Shown here: positions 14,201 to 23,849 of the stretch, piece after piece | How positions within the stretch are numbered: position 1 is the first letter of the stretch | How the letters are laid out: each line of letters begins with the position of its first letter | Origin: Ixodes scapularis | Lineage: Eukaryota > Arthropoda > Arachnida > Ixodida > Ixodidae | Assembly: GCF_016920785.2 (NCBI RefSeq) | Contig: NW_024609884.1 | Location: 37,119,035 to 37,183,034 of the forward strand | Length of the DNA stretch: 64,000 nucleotides | Direction of reading: 5' to 3' | Notes under the pieces: generated by a model | Told to the model about the DNA's origin: nothing | Databases searched by the model: none | Seen by the model: only the letters and a program-made list of their open reading frames with translations | Position numbers and translations under genes: made by a program

Positions 14201-16200
14201 GGCAGCAGCATTTATGGTGTGAGAACGATAAAGTGAAATCCGCTTTGACCCAAATCGCCTAATCAAACCCGTTTCTTCACCGGAGCTTCTTCTTCCACGA
14301 ACACTGTGGAAACGTGGGATATACACGCTTAGTCCACCATAATCTTGTTCTGCGTGGATAACCGCGAGCGGTAAATGAGCTTTCACTTCCTTATTGTTAG
14401 AATTATCAGCAACGCAAGTCGCTATTGAGTGCAGTTTTCCAAAAAGCATTCAACAAAATGGCAGATCAGAATTGCATTTAGTCTAAACCAAGGGTGCCGC
14501 CTCGGTTTAGACATTTCCCGAGGCTTCAGGATTTCCAAGATGGTTGGCACTGTCCCTGCGCCGACAATCTGTAGGCGGCGCTCTTTCTCTCGGCTCGGAG
14601 TAGATCCGATGGAGACGTCGTCGGTGTGGCCGACAGCAGCAGGTGAATTCCCTAATCTCGTTAGGAGGTCAGCCTTTCCTCAAAGGGTGCGCTCTCTTTG
14701 CCGGCGCGGCCGGCGCGGTCTCGTTCTCTAAATCTCGGATCCTTGCTCTCTCGTTATGTGCTCTTCGAGGAGAGCGCTACTTGGGCGTCGAGGAGGAACG
14801 GGAGCGGCAGTCCCTAAGAAACGGGAGTTAATGGCGCCGCGGAATTGAAAAGTGCAGCGGCAAAAGAGCCAAGACCAGGGGGGTGATTATTGGACTAATG
14901 GCAAACCGCATGAGGCCTCCTCTCGCACGCGCGCGCCGCCGCATAGACGTCAGCGACAGACTGACGGACCCAAGTGCGCAAGAAGGGCTAATGTCCTTAA
15001 TGGCTCGACGGCCGGGGGAGCCAATCGTTGGCACCGGCGGTCGCATTTTGGTGGGGAAGGGGAGCGCGATTATGATTGGAGTCTCTCCGTCATTGTTATT
15101 AATTCCTCGGCTTTCGTCTTGTCCTTTTGCCAAGGCTGCGGGGGCCATCTCCGCTTCCCGGCTTCTAGGCGTCCGCCATTGGGCGATTCGCTGGCCTCTC
15201 GGTCGGCTCTTTGTTTACGACTGAGTGCTCGGCTCTCCTTTCGGACGACTGGACGCCCGCGTCTTCTGCCACTCGCTGCGCGGCAGCTCGTGGGAGGCCG
15301 CTGCATGTTTCTTTCATGCACCCGTTTTCTCGCGGGAAGTCGCTTGAGAGTTGTACAACTAGTCGATACTCCGAGCGATGAACTGCGTACTAAACAGAGT
15401 GCGGTGAATTCTCCCTTATATTCGACTCAAAAACCTCTTGGGCACACAGATTGCCCCGGGGGCTAGGAAGCGACGCATAGGCCGCTCGAGTCCCCGGTAG
15501 GCGGGTTCGAATACGGCCGAGGTGCCTGCACTCTGACGGAGGCTTTTTGCAATGTAGCCGCCGTATAACGGAGATTTCTCTTATACGTGAGAAACTCCCA
15601 TTGGCTTCCGGTACCATTTTCAGCGTTCGTCCGAATGTCGCGGGCTTTGTTCGCTCGCCGAAGCGACGAACTTGTGTGTGCTGAGCTGCGATGGTCGCGC
15701 GCAGGGCTGTAATGTTGTGAACATTAGAACTGTGTATTGGCAATATTTACCGCGTGTTTTTAACCTACTTTCACGGCTTCGTCTGTAGACCGCCAGGCGC
15801 TGCGAATATCTCATTCGCTCTGGAAAGCTGGCGAATGAACTTGACGCAACAGCTCTCTTTTCTAGCCGCTGGGCGCCGTTGATTTTGCAGAAGTCGCCAA
15901 AATACTATGTTTGTTCGATTCGGCCATTGAGTTCTACGCTAGTCCTGTCCGAGTTCAGAGGTGTGCAGGAGTCGTGCTGTGGCGGCGCAGAACCAGTGCA
16001 GCCACCGCGCTAGGACTGGCGCTGTGATCGACTTCAGGGTCGGAAGCGAAGGGTGTCGTCTGTATCTGTCGGCTCTTGCTTCTCCACGCCACGTCGTATG
16101 CTACATTTAATTCTTCGCGGTTTGATGATACCATTCGCGTTTCCTTAGTTTTAAAGTATATAAACAAAATCCTTTTTGTGAATTTTTTTTTATTCGAGTG
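8260..16200. other. No gene found; unique DNA with simple repeats
   Basis: A (CT)n tract lies at 8588-8612, with several poly-T runs (9078, 9714, 10030, 10815, 12785). A patch of degenerate TGGTGATCA-like words occupies 12430-12650. The region 14680-15330 is GC-rich and contains homeodomain-like TAAT/ATTA words (14886-15110). A GGGTTCGAATACG word at 15504 resembles a tRNA B box, but no cloverleaf can be built. The longest open frame (14852-15466) sits in the GC-rich block and has no recognisable domain. Confidence 0.45.
14880..15115. promoter_or_regulatory. Candidate regulatory island (TAAT/ATTA sites)
   Basis: This GC-rich, apparently repeat-free stretch contains TGATTATTGG, CTAATGGC, GGCTAATGTCC, TTAATGGC, CCAATCG and GTTATTAATT. 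Such words fit homeodomain and CCAAT sites. Function is inference only. Conservation in another tick would be the test. Confidence 0.2.
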
Positions 16201-16215
16201 TGCTAAAAATGTTTT

Positions 16216-16301
16216 TAACACGAAATGCCTTACTGTCTCTATTTTTAAAGGTTACCGGACGGTAACCCTTAAAAATGGAGACAGGAAGGCATTTCGTGTT
16301 A
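16216..16301. repeat. 86-bp foldback hairpin
   Basis: The arms meet at GTTACCG-GA-CGGTAAC. They extend through TAACACGAAATGCCTT on the left and AAGGCATTTCGTGTTA on the right, with three to four mismatches or indels. The loop is 2 bases. It may be a very small MITE or a stem-loop. No target duplication was identified. Confidence 0.75.
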
Positions 16302-16309
16302 GGGTTTGT

Positions 16310-18540
16310 GTTCTTCGACATCATACGCCACAATAGAGTTGACATTCATTTGGCAAAAGTAGGTTAATTCCAAGTCCCTCGAGTTCCGCATTTCGATGAT
16401 AGGTTTGTGGCATCAGGATGATTTCGCGTCGGGAGTTAACTGACGGCAGCGCGCGGTAGCGGTCACTTCGAAGACGAAGGCCTGACGAGAGCGTCGCCTT
16501 AGCCAACAGTTATTGACTGTAAATTTGACGTCAAGTTCGAGCATTTATCCTGACCCTGTAAGATCCGCGTGGAACTATCAAACCATGCGATGCCAAATCT
16601 CAATGTTTTTTTGTTTTATTTTTTTTAAGGTTTGTTAGTGGGCGGCCGCAGGTAGCAACGTACAAAGCATGCAGTATTGTGCTTAGCTACGGGAGCGTGG
16701 GAGCGAAAACCCCTGCAATGTATCAGAGTCGTCAGTCTACATCCAAGAGCAACTGAAGGCGGAGGCTATCGAGATGGTAATACTTTCCCTGTGTCTTTTA
16801 AGAAGAATATAAACACTGTGAACACCCACACAGCTTCAAAAAGAAACAATTTGCGTGAGCCAATCTCGAACACTTACCACAGGGAACCAGACCTGCGGGA
16901 ACAGGTGCGTAAGACACTTTCAGTATATGATATTCGAGCTAATTACTACCCTTCGTTAGGATCTGGCTTCCGCATCCACCACAGGTACATTCTTTTCATC
17001 AGTGAGAGGAAATGTAACTTCCGTCTCCGCGTTATTGTTAAACATCGCAGACATTTGCACGAGATCTCCGAGAAATGGCACCGCGAGCTGAGAGACGGAC
17101 GAGGAGTGTCATTTGCATGCTGTTGTCTGCTCTCGTCATCCGCTTGTGCACGGATGCTGAACTGACTCCGGAGCCGATCCAAGGTTTTGAAGAACTGGGT
17201 TTGAACTTGCTTAGAACTGGGATGAATCGAATGCGGCGGTGCAGCGGCCGTGCAACCTCCAGATGAATCGAATGTGCCAGTTCCTGTACCGCTGAACTAG
17301 TTCAACCAGTTCAGGGGAATCGAACAGACCTACTGTCTCAATGTCTGCAAATCAACAGCCATGTCTGCAATCTCCACAGCCCAGCACGCACATGTCCGTA
17401 GTTTTGGAAAGCGAGCAAAGCACACGCCATTAAGCACGATCATTGAAAATGGCACCGGCTAAAGCTCGGTATTGGAACGATGTATATGTTTCCTCAATCC
17501 CCCTCTGGAGTGTGTCAGATTTCCTTTGTTCATTTGGCATATAACAGGCATTTCAAACCTGAAGTGTGCGTGTGTGTAACTTTTATTGACGCTCAAGTTA
17601 CGCAAGCGCATGGACACTCGTAAGTTCGACTGCATATCTTTTTGTCACACGATAGACCCTTTCCGAAATTCGATTTGGCCACTTGTATCACTATCATTAT
17701 ATGAGGAATGGCATATGTGTCGTACTATGGTGCCTGAAGCGCGTCTCCGACTCTTGTGTGTAGCGTCCTATGCTGCCCATACATTAAAAGTGGTAGCGAA
17801 GTGGCAACAAATGACGTCACAGAAGCCGGAGTGTCATGTTGTTGCATGTCGCGATCCGGGCGGTTGGTTGTAGAAATGCTGGAAAAAGCACGAGCGAACG
17901 CGAGTGTCGCTGTCGTCACGGCGTCCCAACTTCTGGCTGCGCAAGCTTCCGTGGGCTGTCACATTGGAGAGCGACCTGCAGCAGAGCAGGCGTCTGCCAC
18001 ATACACTACCGCTGCTGGGACACCGCCAGGATCGCGACCGGCGACAGCATGACACTTCTATGACCTCAACAGGCGGAAATTGAGGGACCACATCTTTGGA
18101 CGCGGTAAACACACCAGTTGGAGACGCGTTCCAGGCACCATAGTCGTACTGGTTAATGATGATGGAAGAACTTGAAGATGCACCGGACCGGATGATGCGA
18201 GTCCCATACATTCGAGACGTTAGCACAATGCGACGTAGAAATTGAATAGAAGAGCTGCGTAAGCTTTCAATTCTAACTCGGGTCCGGTCACTCTGTTGGC
18301 GGCACATAATCGGCTTTACAGCCCCTTGATGTACAAACGTTTATCACTGCTTCAGTGTGGGTCGCTGCTTCGTCCTTACCGGTTGTATATTTGTCACTGT
18401 CAAAGCTGAGAGATCCATACAGAATGGCAAGGTAGAAAGCACACATTTTCGACTGCTGTTGATTAGCGAAATGAATGGTGCCCAACAAAATACTACAGAC
18501 TGCAGGTGGATTACCGCCATTAGTACGGTAAAAGGTAAAC
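16310..18540. other. No gene found
   Basis: Open frames at 16677-17165 and 17834-18307 have no recognisable domain. Around 17215-17310 there are repeated GAATCGAATG and GAACTGG/CCAGTTC words suggesting a decayed repeat. Nothing else is supported. Confidence 0.45.
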
Positions 18541-18551
18541 TGCTATTTGAG

Positions 18552-18567
18552 CCACCAGGTGGCACTG
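18552..18567 (+). promoter_or_regulatory. Perfect match to CTCF core consensus
   Basis: CCACCAGGTGGCACTG fits the vertebrate CTCF core pattern CCASYAGRKGGCRSTG at every position. CTCF is conserved in arthropods, so an insulator site is possible. One 16-base match proves little without binding or conservation data. It lies about 230 bp left of a MITE cluster. Confidence 0.4.
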
Positions 18568-18632
18568 AATTACGAAAAGGAGTCTATATTGCAAGCATGG
18601 AACCTATATAGTCGCCGCCATGTCTACTCGTG

Positions 18633-18697
18633 GAGCAAGCACGTGCATTGCAAGCTTGCCAAAGTGACCTTAACGCGCATGCTTCACGTGCTTGCTC
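18633..18697. repeat. 13-bp inverted repeat with paired E-boxes
   Basis: GAGCAAGCACGTG at 18633-18645 is perfectly inverted at 18685-18697. Each arm ends in a CACGTG E-box. It may be a degenerate foldback or a pair of bHLH sites. Confidence 0.5.
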
Positions 18698-18799
18698 ACA
18701 CGGGGCACGCGGTACACTGTAGAGCTGGCGAGGACTGACTCGGCCTTAAAGGAATGACGACGCGCACGTGCCAGTGAAGATGACAACACCACCCCGTTA

Positions 18800-18999
18800 T
18801 ACTTCGTTTCGTCATTTCGAAGGCACGAACACGTACACAAAGTGCAGATTGTTAAACCGTCTTATATGATTGGTTTGACGATTGTATACACGTACTGAAA
18901 CATGACAAGTACCATGACGTTGAGCTTTTAACACTGCTTGATTGGTTGGATCGGCTCGTACAGCATCGGCTGCGCCTGTACATAAGGTGAAAATAAATA
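18800..18999. mobile_element. Diverged TACTTCG MITE, copy A
   Basis: It begins TACTTCGTTTC after a TA and ends near 18999 in a degraded copy of the same terminus (ACATAAGGTGAAAATAAATA). The interior shares ACATGACAAGTACCATG and TGATTGGTTGG words with the better copy at 53862. Its right end abuts copy B directly. Confidence 0.6.
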
Positions 19000-19001
19000 T
19001 A

Positions 19002-19086
19002 TACTTCGTTTCAACTTTAAGCCCAGACACAGCCGACGCTACGAGGTGATGGTACCAATCAAGCAGCGTCAGAAGCGCCAGTCACT
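19002..19086 (+). mobile_element. Left half of a TACTTCG MITE, copy B
   Basis: TACTTCGTTTCAACTTTAAG is followed by CCAGACACAGCCGACGCTACG and ACCAATCAAGCAGCGTC. This matches the left arm of the 53862-54096 copy. The right half is missing, so this is a truncated copy placed head-to-tail after copy A. Confidence 0.65.
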
Positions 19087-19089
19087 AGG

Positions 19090-20590
19090 TCTTTCTTGTT
19101 TAAGATTGGTTCAGTATGCTAAATTAATTTCTTTGGCTACAGATACCAAGCGGCCAGGGCAGAAGCATATCACAGGTGACGGAGATGTTGACATGCGTTA
19201 AGAAAACAAATATGTTGATTTTTAAAAGTCGCGGAGCGAAAGAAAACAATTCCTATTTTAACGCACTCGCCTTTTTCCGTTAAACGGCATGACGCACGAA
19301 CAGGCCGACCAGAACAATGTGGTAACAGCAGCACTAAGGCAGGCAATCCCTGCCACCGTTTCCGCTGCCGTCCCCGCTCCTCTGGTTCTTCGTTCGTCCG
19401 CGAGAAGGCGAAGGCGGGCTGGAGTTGCGAATGGTTGGGTGGTTTCTGTTAGCACTGCGTGCGGATCTATTCTTTTGGCGACCGGCGACAAAACATGCGG
19501 TGCTGGAATTACGCACTTCTGGTGCGAACTGCAACCCCCCCCCCCCCCCACACCTTTTTTTTTCCTGTGCTTTCTTGACCAGAGTAATAATAAACCCATC
19601 AAAATGTGTCTAATTGTGACTCACAAGTCATATTTGTGAAGATTATTTTGAGTCTATTTAAATTAAAAGGACAATCTTATTTAAACTATACAGTTATTTG
19701 CATTTTAGTTTTTTAGTGCATTCGATATTTCTTCAATATATTGTTTATCTACATAAAACGTTTGTATAAATTAAGAAGAAATTTCTACACCGGAAAATAT
19801 TCCTATTCCTTTAAAGAATTTATTCTAACAAAAACCTTTTTTACATCGTGATTACATCTTTTTGCAGATCTGTTGGATAAAACAAACGAAAACTATGCCA
19901 CCTGGTCACGGGGCTAAAAAGCAGTAGAGCATGTAATTTTTGTAGCTTCGTTCGTTTGCGTTTGACGTGTGATGGGGTGGTGAATCACTTACAATGTTTC
20001 CATACCGTTTATGCCCGACCAGGTGTTTGTGAACAAGGAGAGAAATAATTAGCTTCGTTGGCGCTGGATTATGCGAAGATGAAAGGGACACCGTCCGTCG
20101 CTAACGATGTATTGCGCTCGATTCATTTGTTGTTTTATTTTATTTTTATCGCACTTTATGTTAAAGCAGGCCTTGTTTACACGGAGAGCATACTTTCTTT
20201 CTTGGTCGAGCACGAATGCAAATTACTCTGAGACTATAATTGCCGCCTAAATTTCGATTCCTCGAATAATCTACCACGACATCTCAGGTAGCAAGCATTC
20301 ATGAATACTGATACGCCTATAGTCTCTGTGTGTGAAAGCAAAGGATTCCCCGTGAATTTGTTTTCAGTCGGAACCCGAAGAAAGAGAAAAGAAGTTGGTT
20401 AATAAGGAAAATCGCTTTAAAAAAAAATGTTAGCTTAATTGTTTTGCCGATTGCATATATTTATATTTTCTGCGGGGAGTCGAAACTTAGTTCAGCGGAT
20501 CTTAACATGTAATACCAACATGTGCGTACTAGTACTGCTTTTTGGTTACGTCTTTAATCTTCAAGTCTACGTCGCCCAATGGGAATCGTA
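19090..20590. other. No gene found; AT-rich
   Basis: A 15-base C run lies at 19535-19549 followed by T-rich sequence. The interval 19640-20470 is AT-rich with no usable open frame. I see nothing else. Confidence 0.5.
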
Positions 20591-20596
20591 TAGTTG

Positions 20597-20672
20597 TTTT
20601 CACCTTAGACCATAGCCCAGGCTACAAGGTAATGGTGTGAATCATGCAGCGGCAAAAGTTCTAACGTCATGG
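20597..20672 (+). mobile_element. Strongly decayed TACTTCG MITE left arm
   Basis: TTTTCACCTTAGACCATAG, GGCTACAAGGTAATGG and AATCATGCAGCGGCAAAAG align word by word with the left arm of the MITE at 53862, with many substitutions. The right arm is absent. Confidence 0.4.
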
Positions 20673-20751
20673 CTTTAAATCAAAATGATTGACGTCTGGG
20701 TGGGCTGCCTGGTGCAGCAATAGCGCGTTCCTCAGGGTGTGACCTGTACAG

Positions 20752-20847
20752 GGTGTCTGCCAAATTGTTTCTCAAATTCCGTGACTTGTCCAGGTTTTCC
20801 CTGAATACTTCAATTAAATTCCTAACCATTACAAAAAAAAAAAAAAG
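20752..20847 (+). mobile_element. CAGGGTGTC terminal fragment (hAT-like)
   Basis: It starts CAGGGTGTCTGCCAAATTG and continues with CCGTGACTTGTCCAGG and TTTTCCCTGAATAC. This resembles the widespread animal repeat whose ends read CAGGGTGTC..TTCCCTGA. It ends in a run of A. Only one terminus is present. Confidence 0.45.
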
Positions 20848-21141
20848 AAAACTTTAGAGGATGGGTTGCAGCCGTTGTTCGGGCTGTTTCCGTCTAATCC
20901 AGTGAAAAAGGCGATAGCTTAAGCTGCTTATTAGCGACGTGCGCGACCGAGAGCGTCGCTGCGGTCTCAGTTCGCGATTGGCCCAAAACAACTTCTTTCC
21001 GTATTATTAGAATGCATGCCCAATGGCCGGTTCACAGCGAGGCAAATTCCACCGATCACGGAGAGGCAGATGCAAATTCTGCTAATCACGGCGAAGCAAA
21101 TCCCGGTGGTGACGTCGGGAAGGCAAACCATAAGAGGGCGC

Positions 21142-21611
21142 TGCATCAAGCTGTGTCAAAAGCGCGAGTCACTACACTCTAAAAAAAGTCTGTGCGTCTA
21201 CTTTCATGCAAAACACTCGGAGAGCCAATTACTGCAAATGCCGAAGCATATGTTTAGACCAAAAAACGCAGACTGAGTTGTGACATTAAGCAATGCAAGC
21301 CTGACGTTTAGCATTGCTTAATGTCCCAACTCAGACTGCGTTTTTTTTGGTCTAAACATATGTTTCGGCATTGTCATTCGCTAAGCTGCCTCCGTAAGTT
21401 ACGGTGATTGGCTCTCCGAGTGTTGTGCATGAAAGTAGACGCCCAGACTTTTTTTAGAGTGTAGTCTCTTTCTGCTTGTGATCGGTTCAGCGATAATAGA
21501 ACACGTACAGAAACATGACGGGCACCATGAAGGTGCGCTTTTCACGCCGTCTGATTGGTCCTTTCAACTCGTAGCGTCGGCTGCGTCTGAACCTGAGATG
21601 AAACGAAGTAT
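21142..21611. mobile_element. TACTTCG MITE split by another MITE
   Basis: CTGCATCAAGCTGTGTCAAA and AGCGCGAGTCAC on the left continue after the inserted element with GTCTCTTTCTGCTTGTGATC and then GATAATAGAACACGTACAG. The right end is GGTGAAACGAAGTA-like. Joined across the insert, the order matches the reverse complement of the 53862-54096 copy. The outer left arm is missing. Confidence 0.6.
21175..21461. mobile_element. CACTCTAAAAA foldback MITE, intact, TA target duplication
   Basis: The ends are perfect inverted CACTCTAAAAAAAGTC. Arms of over 100 bp meet near 21303 (shared words AAGTAGACG, TCGGAGAGCCAAT, TTTAGACCAAAAAACGCAG, TTAAGCAATGC). TA flanks both sides (21173-21174 and 21462-21463), as expected for Tc1/mariner-type mobilisation. 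It has no coding capacity. A second copy lies at 58238-59779. Confidence 0.85.
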
Positions 21612-21619
21612 ACAGTAAC

Positions 21620-23450
21620 TTGCACAACTTATCTGAGTATAGTCAAAACAGGTTTGATAGCGATCGCCGTTTCGGCCTTTCTACCCGTACGTTATGCGAA
21701 ACGCCGGTTTTCGACATTTTCGTTTGCTCATCTCATTTCCCTCGCTGGCGGCGTTGCAAGGATGACGCGAGAAGATAGCTAGCTTCTCGCTGAAGGCCGT
21801 CGAATGATTTACTCGTATGCTCAGCTCAAATTCGCGCAGTTTTCTTCTTCTCCACACCTCCGCCACGTCGTTTCCTACGCGGGTCCCGGGCATTAAAATG
21901 TCGCAATAATTGAAGTGGCGCCTTGTCGTCGTATATCTTTCTCTCTTCCGGTGCTTCGTGACGTAGGTCACTCCGCGAGTTCCATCTTTCTAATAATAGT
22001 TGGGTGACCACGCGGTACGCTGTCTTACAATATGGGGGCGGTGCGCCGATGAAAAGGTTGTTTTCTCCCTGATTCAGGAAATCAATCGAGGTGGCTTCAT
22101 TTCTCCGGAAGAAAGGCGGACTCGGGTGTTTTGGTGTTGTTTTTTTTTCTCCCCCTTTTTTTTTTTTTTTTTAAGACGCTTTATTGTAAAGTGGCGGTTG
22201 ATCCGTACTCGCTGCACGATTGGTGGACTGCGTGTTGTTGCTAAGCGCTTCGTGCGCGACTTCTGACACCTCCGTGTGTCCTTCTCCGAGTCTGCAGGAA
22301 GAGGAAAAGTCGTGCCTTAACGAGCGACACCTCGGACGCTCGTTTGTGCGTTGTTGTGGTGGCGGCGCCCAAGGGGACGCCTAATATCCTCCCCTTCGCC
22401 TTCCCCTCTTCCTTTCTATAGTTTCATTCGCTAGCGGCAACTTAGCGATGAGAAAAGTTCTCCCCAGGAGAAAGCCGAATGGTGAAATGCCAGTGCATCT
22501 TACAGTTTTTTTTTTTTTTTTTTATAGGACAAAAGCTTTTATGATGTATATCGTTGTACGCCCGAAAGTGCGTTACGCTCTTTTTTTTTTCTTTTTCTTA
22601 TTTTTGTGTTACAGAAAATTAAGTGAGATATAATTCGACACTTATTTTCCTAAAACGCTTACTCCTTGCACGCGGTCCGTCGGTATACTAATCCCAGCTG
22701 CTTCAAATTAAATATTTCAATGTCATCACTGTAGCTTCAATGCCACGAGGTGAGCCGGTATGTCTACAATTCCTTGATACCCGCTTTGACAGGTAAAGAC
22801 AATTATCACGCATGACGAGGCACATTTCACGAAGGCAAAAGGACGTTTTTCAGTGCATTCTGATTCTGTGCGCCACCATTCCCTTCCCAAAACATGTATC
22901 CTTCACGCAGTCGGCGCATCAAAGAATGATAATTTAATTGTAAGCAGCACGAAAAGGAACTTTAGGCATGTCGGGGCTTTTTCGTACACTCCAAAGGCTA
23001 TGCACGACGCAGCACCATTGCATCCTAACCTCTATTCGCACACCCTTAAAAAAATAAACTTGCACAATAAAAAAAAAATAATAATAATGGTAGCTACTCT
23101 TGCGCCATTCCGTCCACCTTTCATTTGTGTCGCATATCGGATAACGACAGAAAGAAGGAAAACACGAAGGACTTGTATAAATAATTATCGGGTAAACGAA
23201 GTCGGCTCTTGCCTTTTTTTTGTTTTTTTCTTTGTACCTTTAACGAGCAGCGTTTTCCCTTTCATCTCGCCTCGGTGCAGCGGGGAAATTCTTCAATTGC
23301 TGCCTAATTTCTTGCCGGATAGAAAAATTAAAGGCGGTCCTTCGTTAACGAACGCGACAAGACTGCGCATGGCAGCCAGAAAGAAAAAGGTAAAAAAAGA
23401 AATAAAGAAATGTATTGCTACGAAATGAGAAAGCGAGGGTCTGGGAGGGA
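21620..23450. other. No gene found
   Basis: T runs lie at 22141-22172 and 22507-22523. The open frame 22853-23428 is the longest, but it has no domain and runs through A/T tracts. Nothing else is supported. Confidence 0.45.
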
Positions 23451-23454
23451 GGTT

Positions 23455-23520
23455 GTTTTGGACGAGTTGGTTTGACATCTTATACAATCTAGTGCGCAGC
23501 AAGGACGAGGAGAAGAGAAA
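23455..23520 (+). repeat. GGACGAGTTGGTTTGACATC repeat head
   Basis: GGACGAGTTGGTTTGACATC is followed by GTGCGCAGCAAGGACGAGG. The head resembles the GGCGAGTTG start of the SINE-like repeat at the right edge of the window (read there on the minus strand). The second half is inverted at 23791-23845. Confidence 0.45.
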
Positions 23521-23545
23521 AAGAAAATAATGAATTTAGGAAGCC

Positions 23546-23588
23546 ACACACGTGTCTCCTAAATTGATCATTTAGGAGACACGTGTGT
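23546..23588. repeat. Perfect 19-bp hairpin, 5-base loop
   Basis: ACACACGTGTCTCCTAAAT is exactly inverted after the loop TGATC, with no mismatch. Perfect pairing suggests recent origin or selection. It might be an element terminus or a transcribed stem-loop. Confidence 0.8.
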
Positions 23589-23731
23589 TGCTATTCCGTC
23601 GATTGCGTTATCGGAGAAGGAATTGTTTTTCCTGAGAACGAGATAGTGCTATTTTCCAATTATGCTCAGTGATGGTCGTTTTCCTTTGCCTTTGTCGTTT
23701 TGATTGTTGTCATTGTGACGATGGTTGAGAC

Positions 23732-23768
23732 TATAAATACCCGAACACGTATTCAATAAACTTCAGTT
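23732..23768 (+). promoter_or_regulatory. RNA pol II core promoter (TATA + Inr), likely LTR
   Basis: TATAAATA at 23732-23739 lies 31 bases upstream of TCAGTT (23763-23768). That spacing and the TCAGTY form match the arthropod TATA/initiator arrangement. AATAAA at 23755-23760 sits just before the start site. This is often seen at LTR U3/R boundaries. No gene follows downstream within reach. Confidence 0.45.
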
Positions 23769-23849
23769 GAAAGTTGCGCCTTGTTGTGTCCCGTTCTCTT
23801 CTCTCGTCCTCGTCCTTGCTGCGCATAGCATTGTCTAAGAAGGTCTGGG

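Larger units (their letters stand above)
23474..23845. repeat. Inverted repeat enclosing an LTR-like segment
   Basis: The arms 23474-23520 and 23791-23845 are inverted copies containing GTGCGCAGCAAGGACGAGG and its reverse complement CCTCGTCCTTGCTGCGC. The enclosed segment holds a near-perfect hairpin (23546-23588) and a TATA/Inr core promoter (23732-23768). This could be a solo LTR captured between repeat copies. The exact element ends were not found. Confidence 0.5.

Noticed and set aside
14852..15466. 204-codon plus-strand open frame
   Set aside because: Lies in a GC-rich block where several frames on both strands stay open, so this is compositional.
15440..15545. Possible tRNA (GGGTTCGAATACG)
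   Set aside because: The B-box-like word is imperfect and no acceptor, D or anticodon stems can be built around it.
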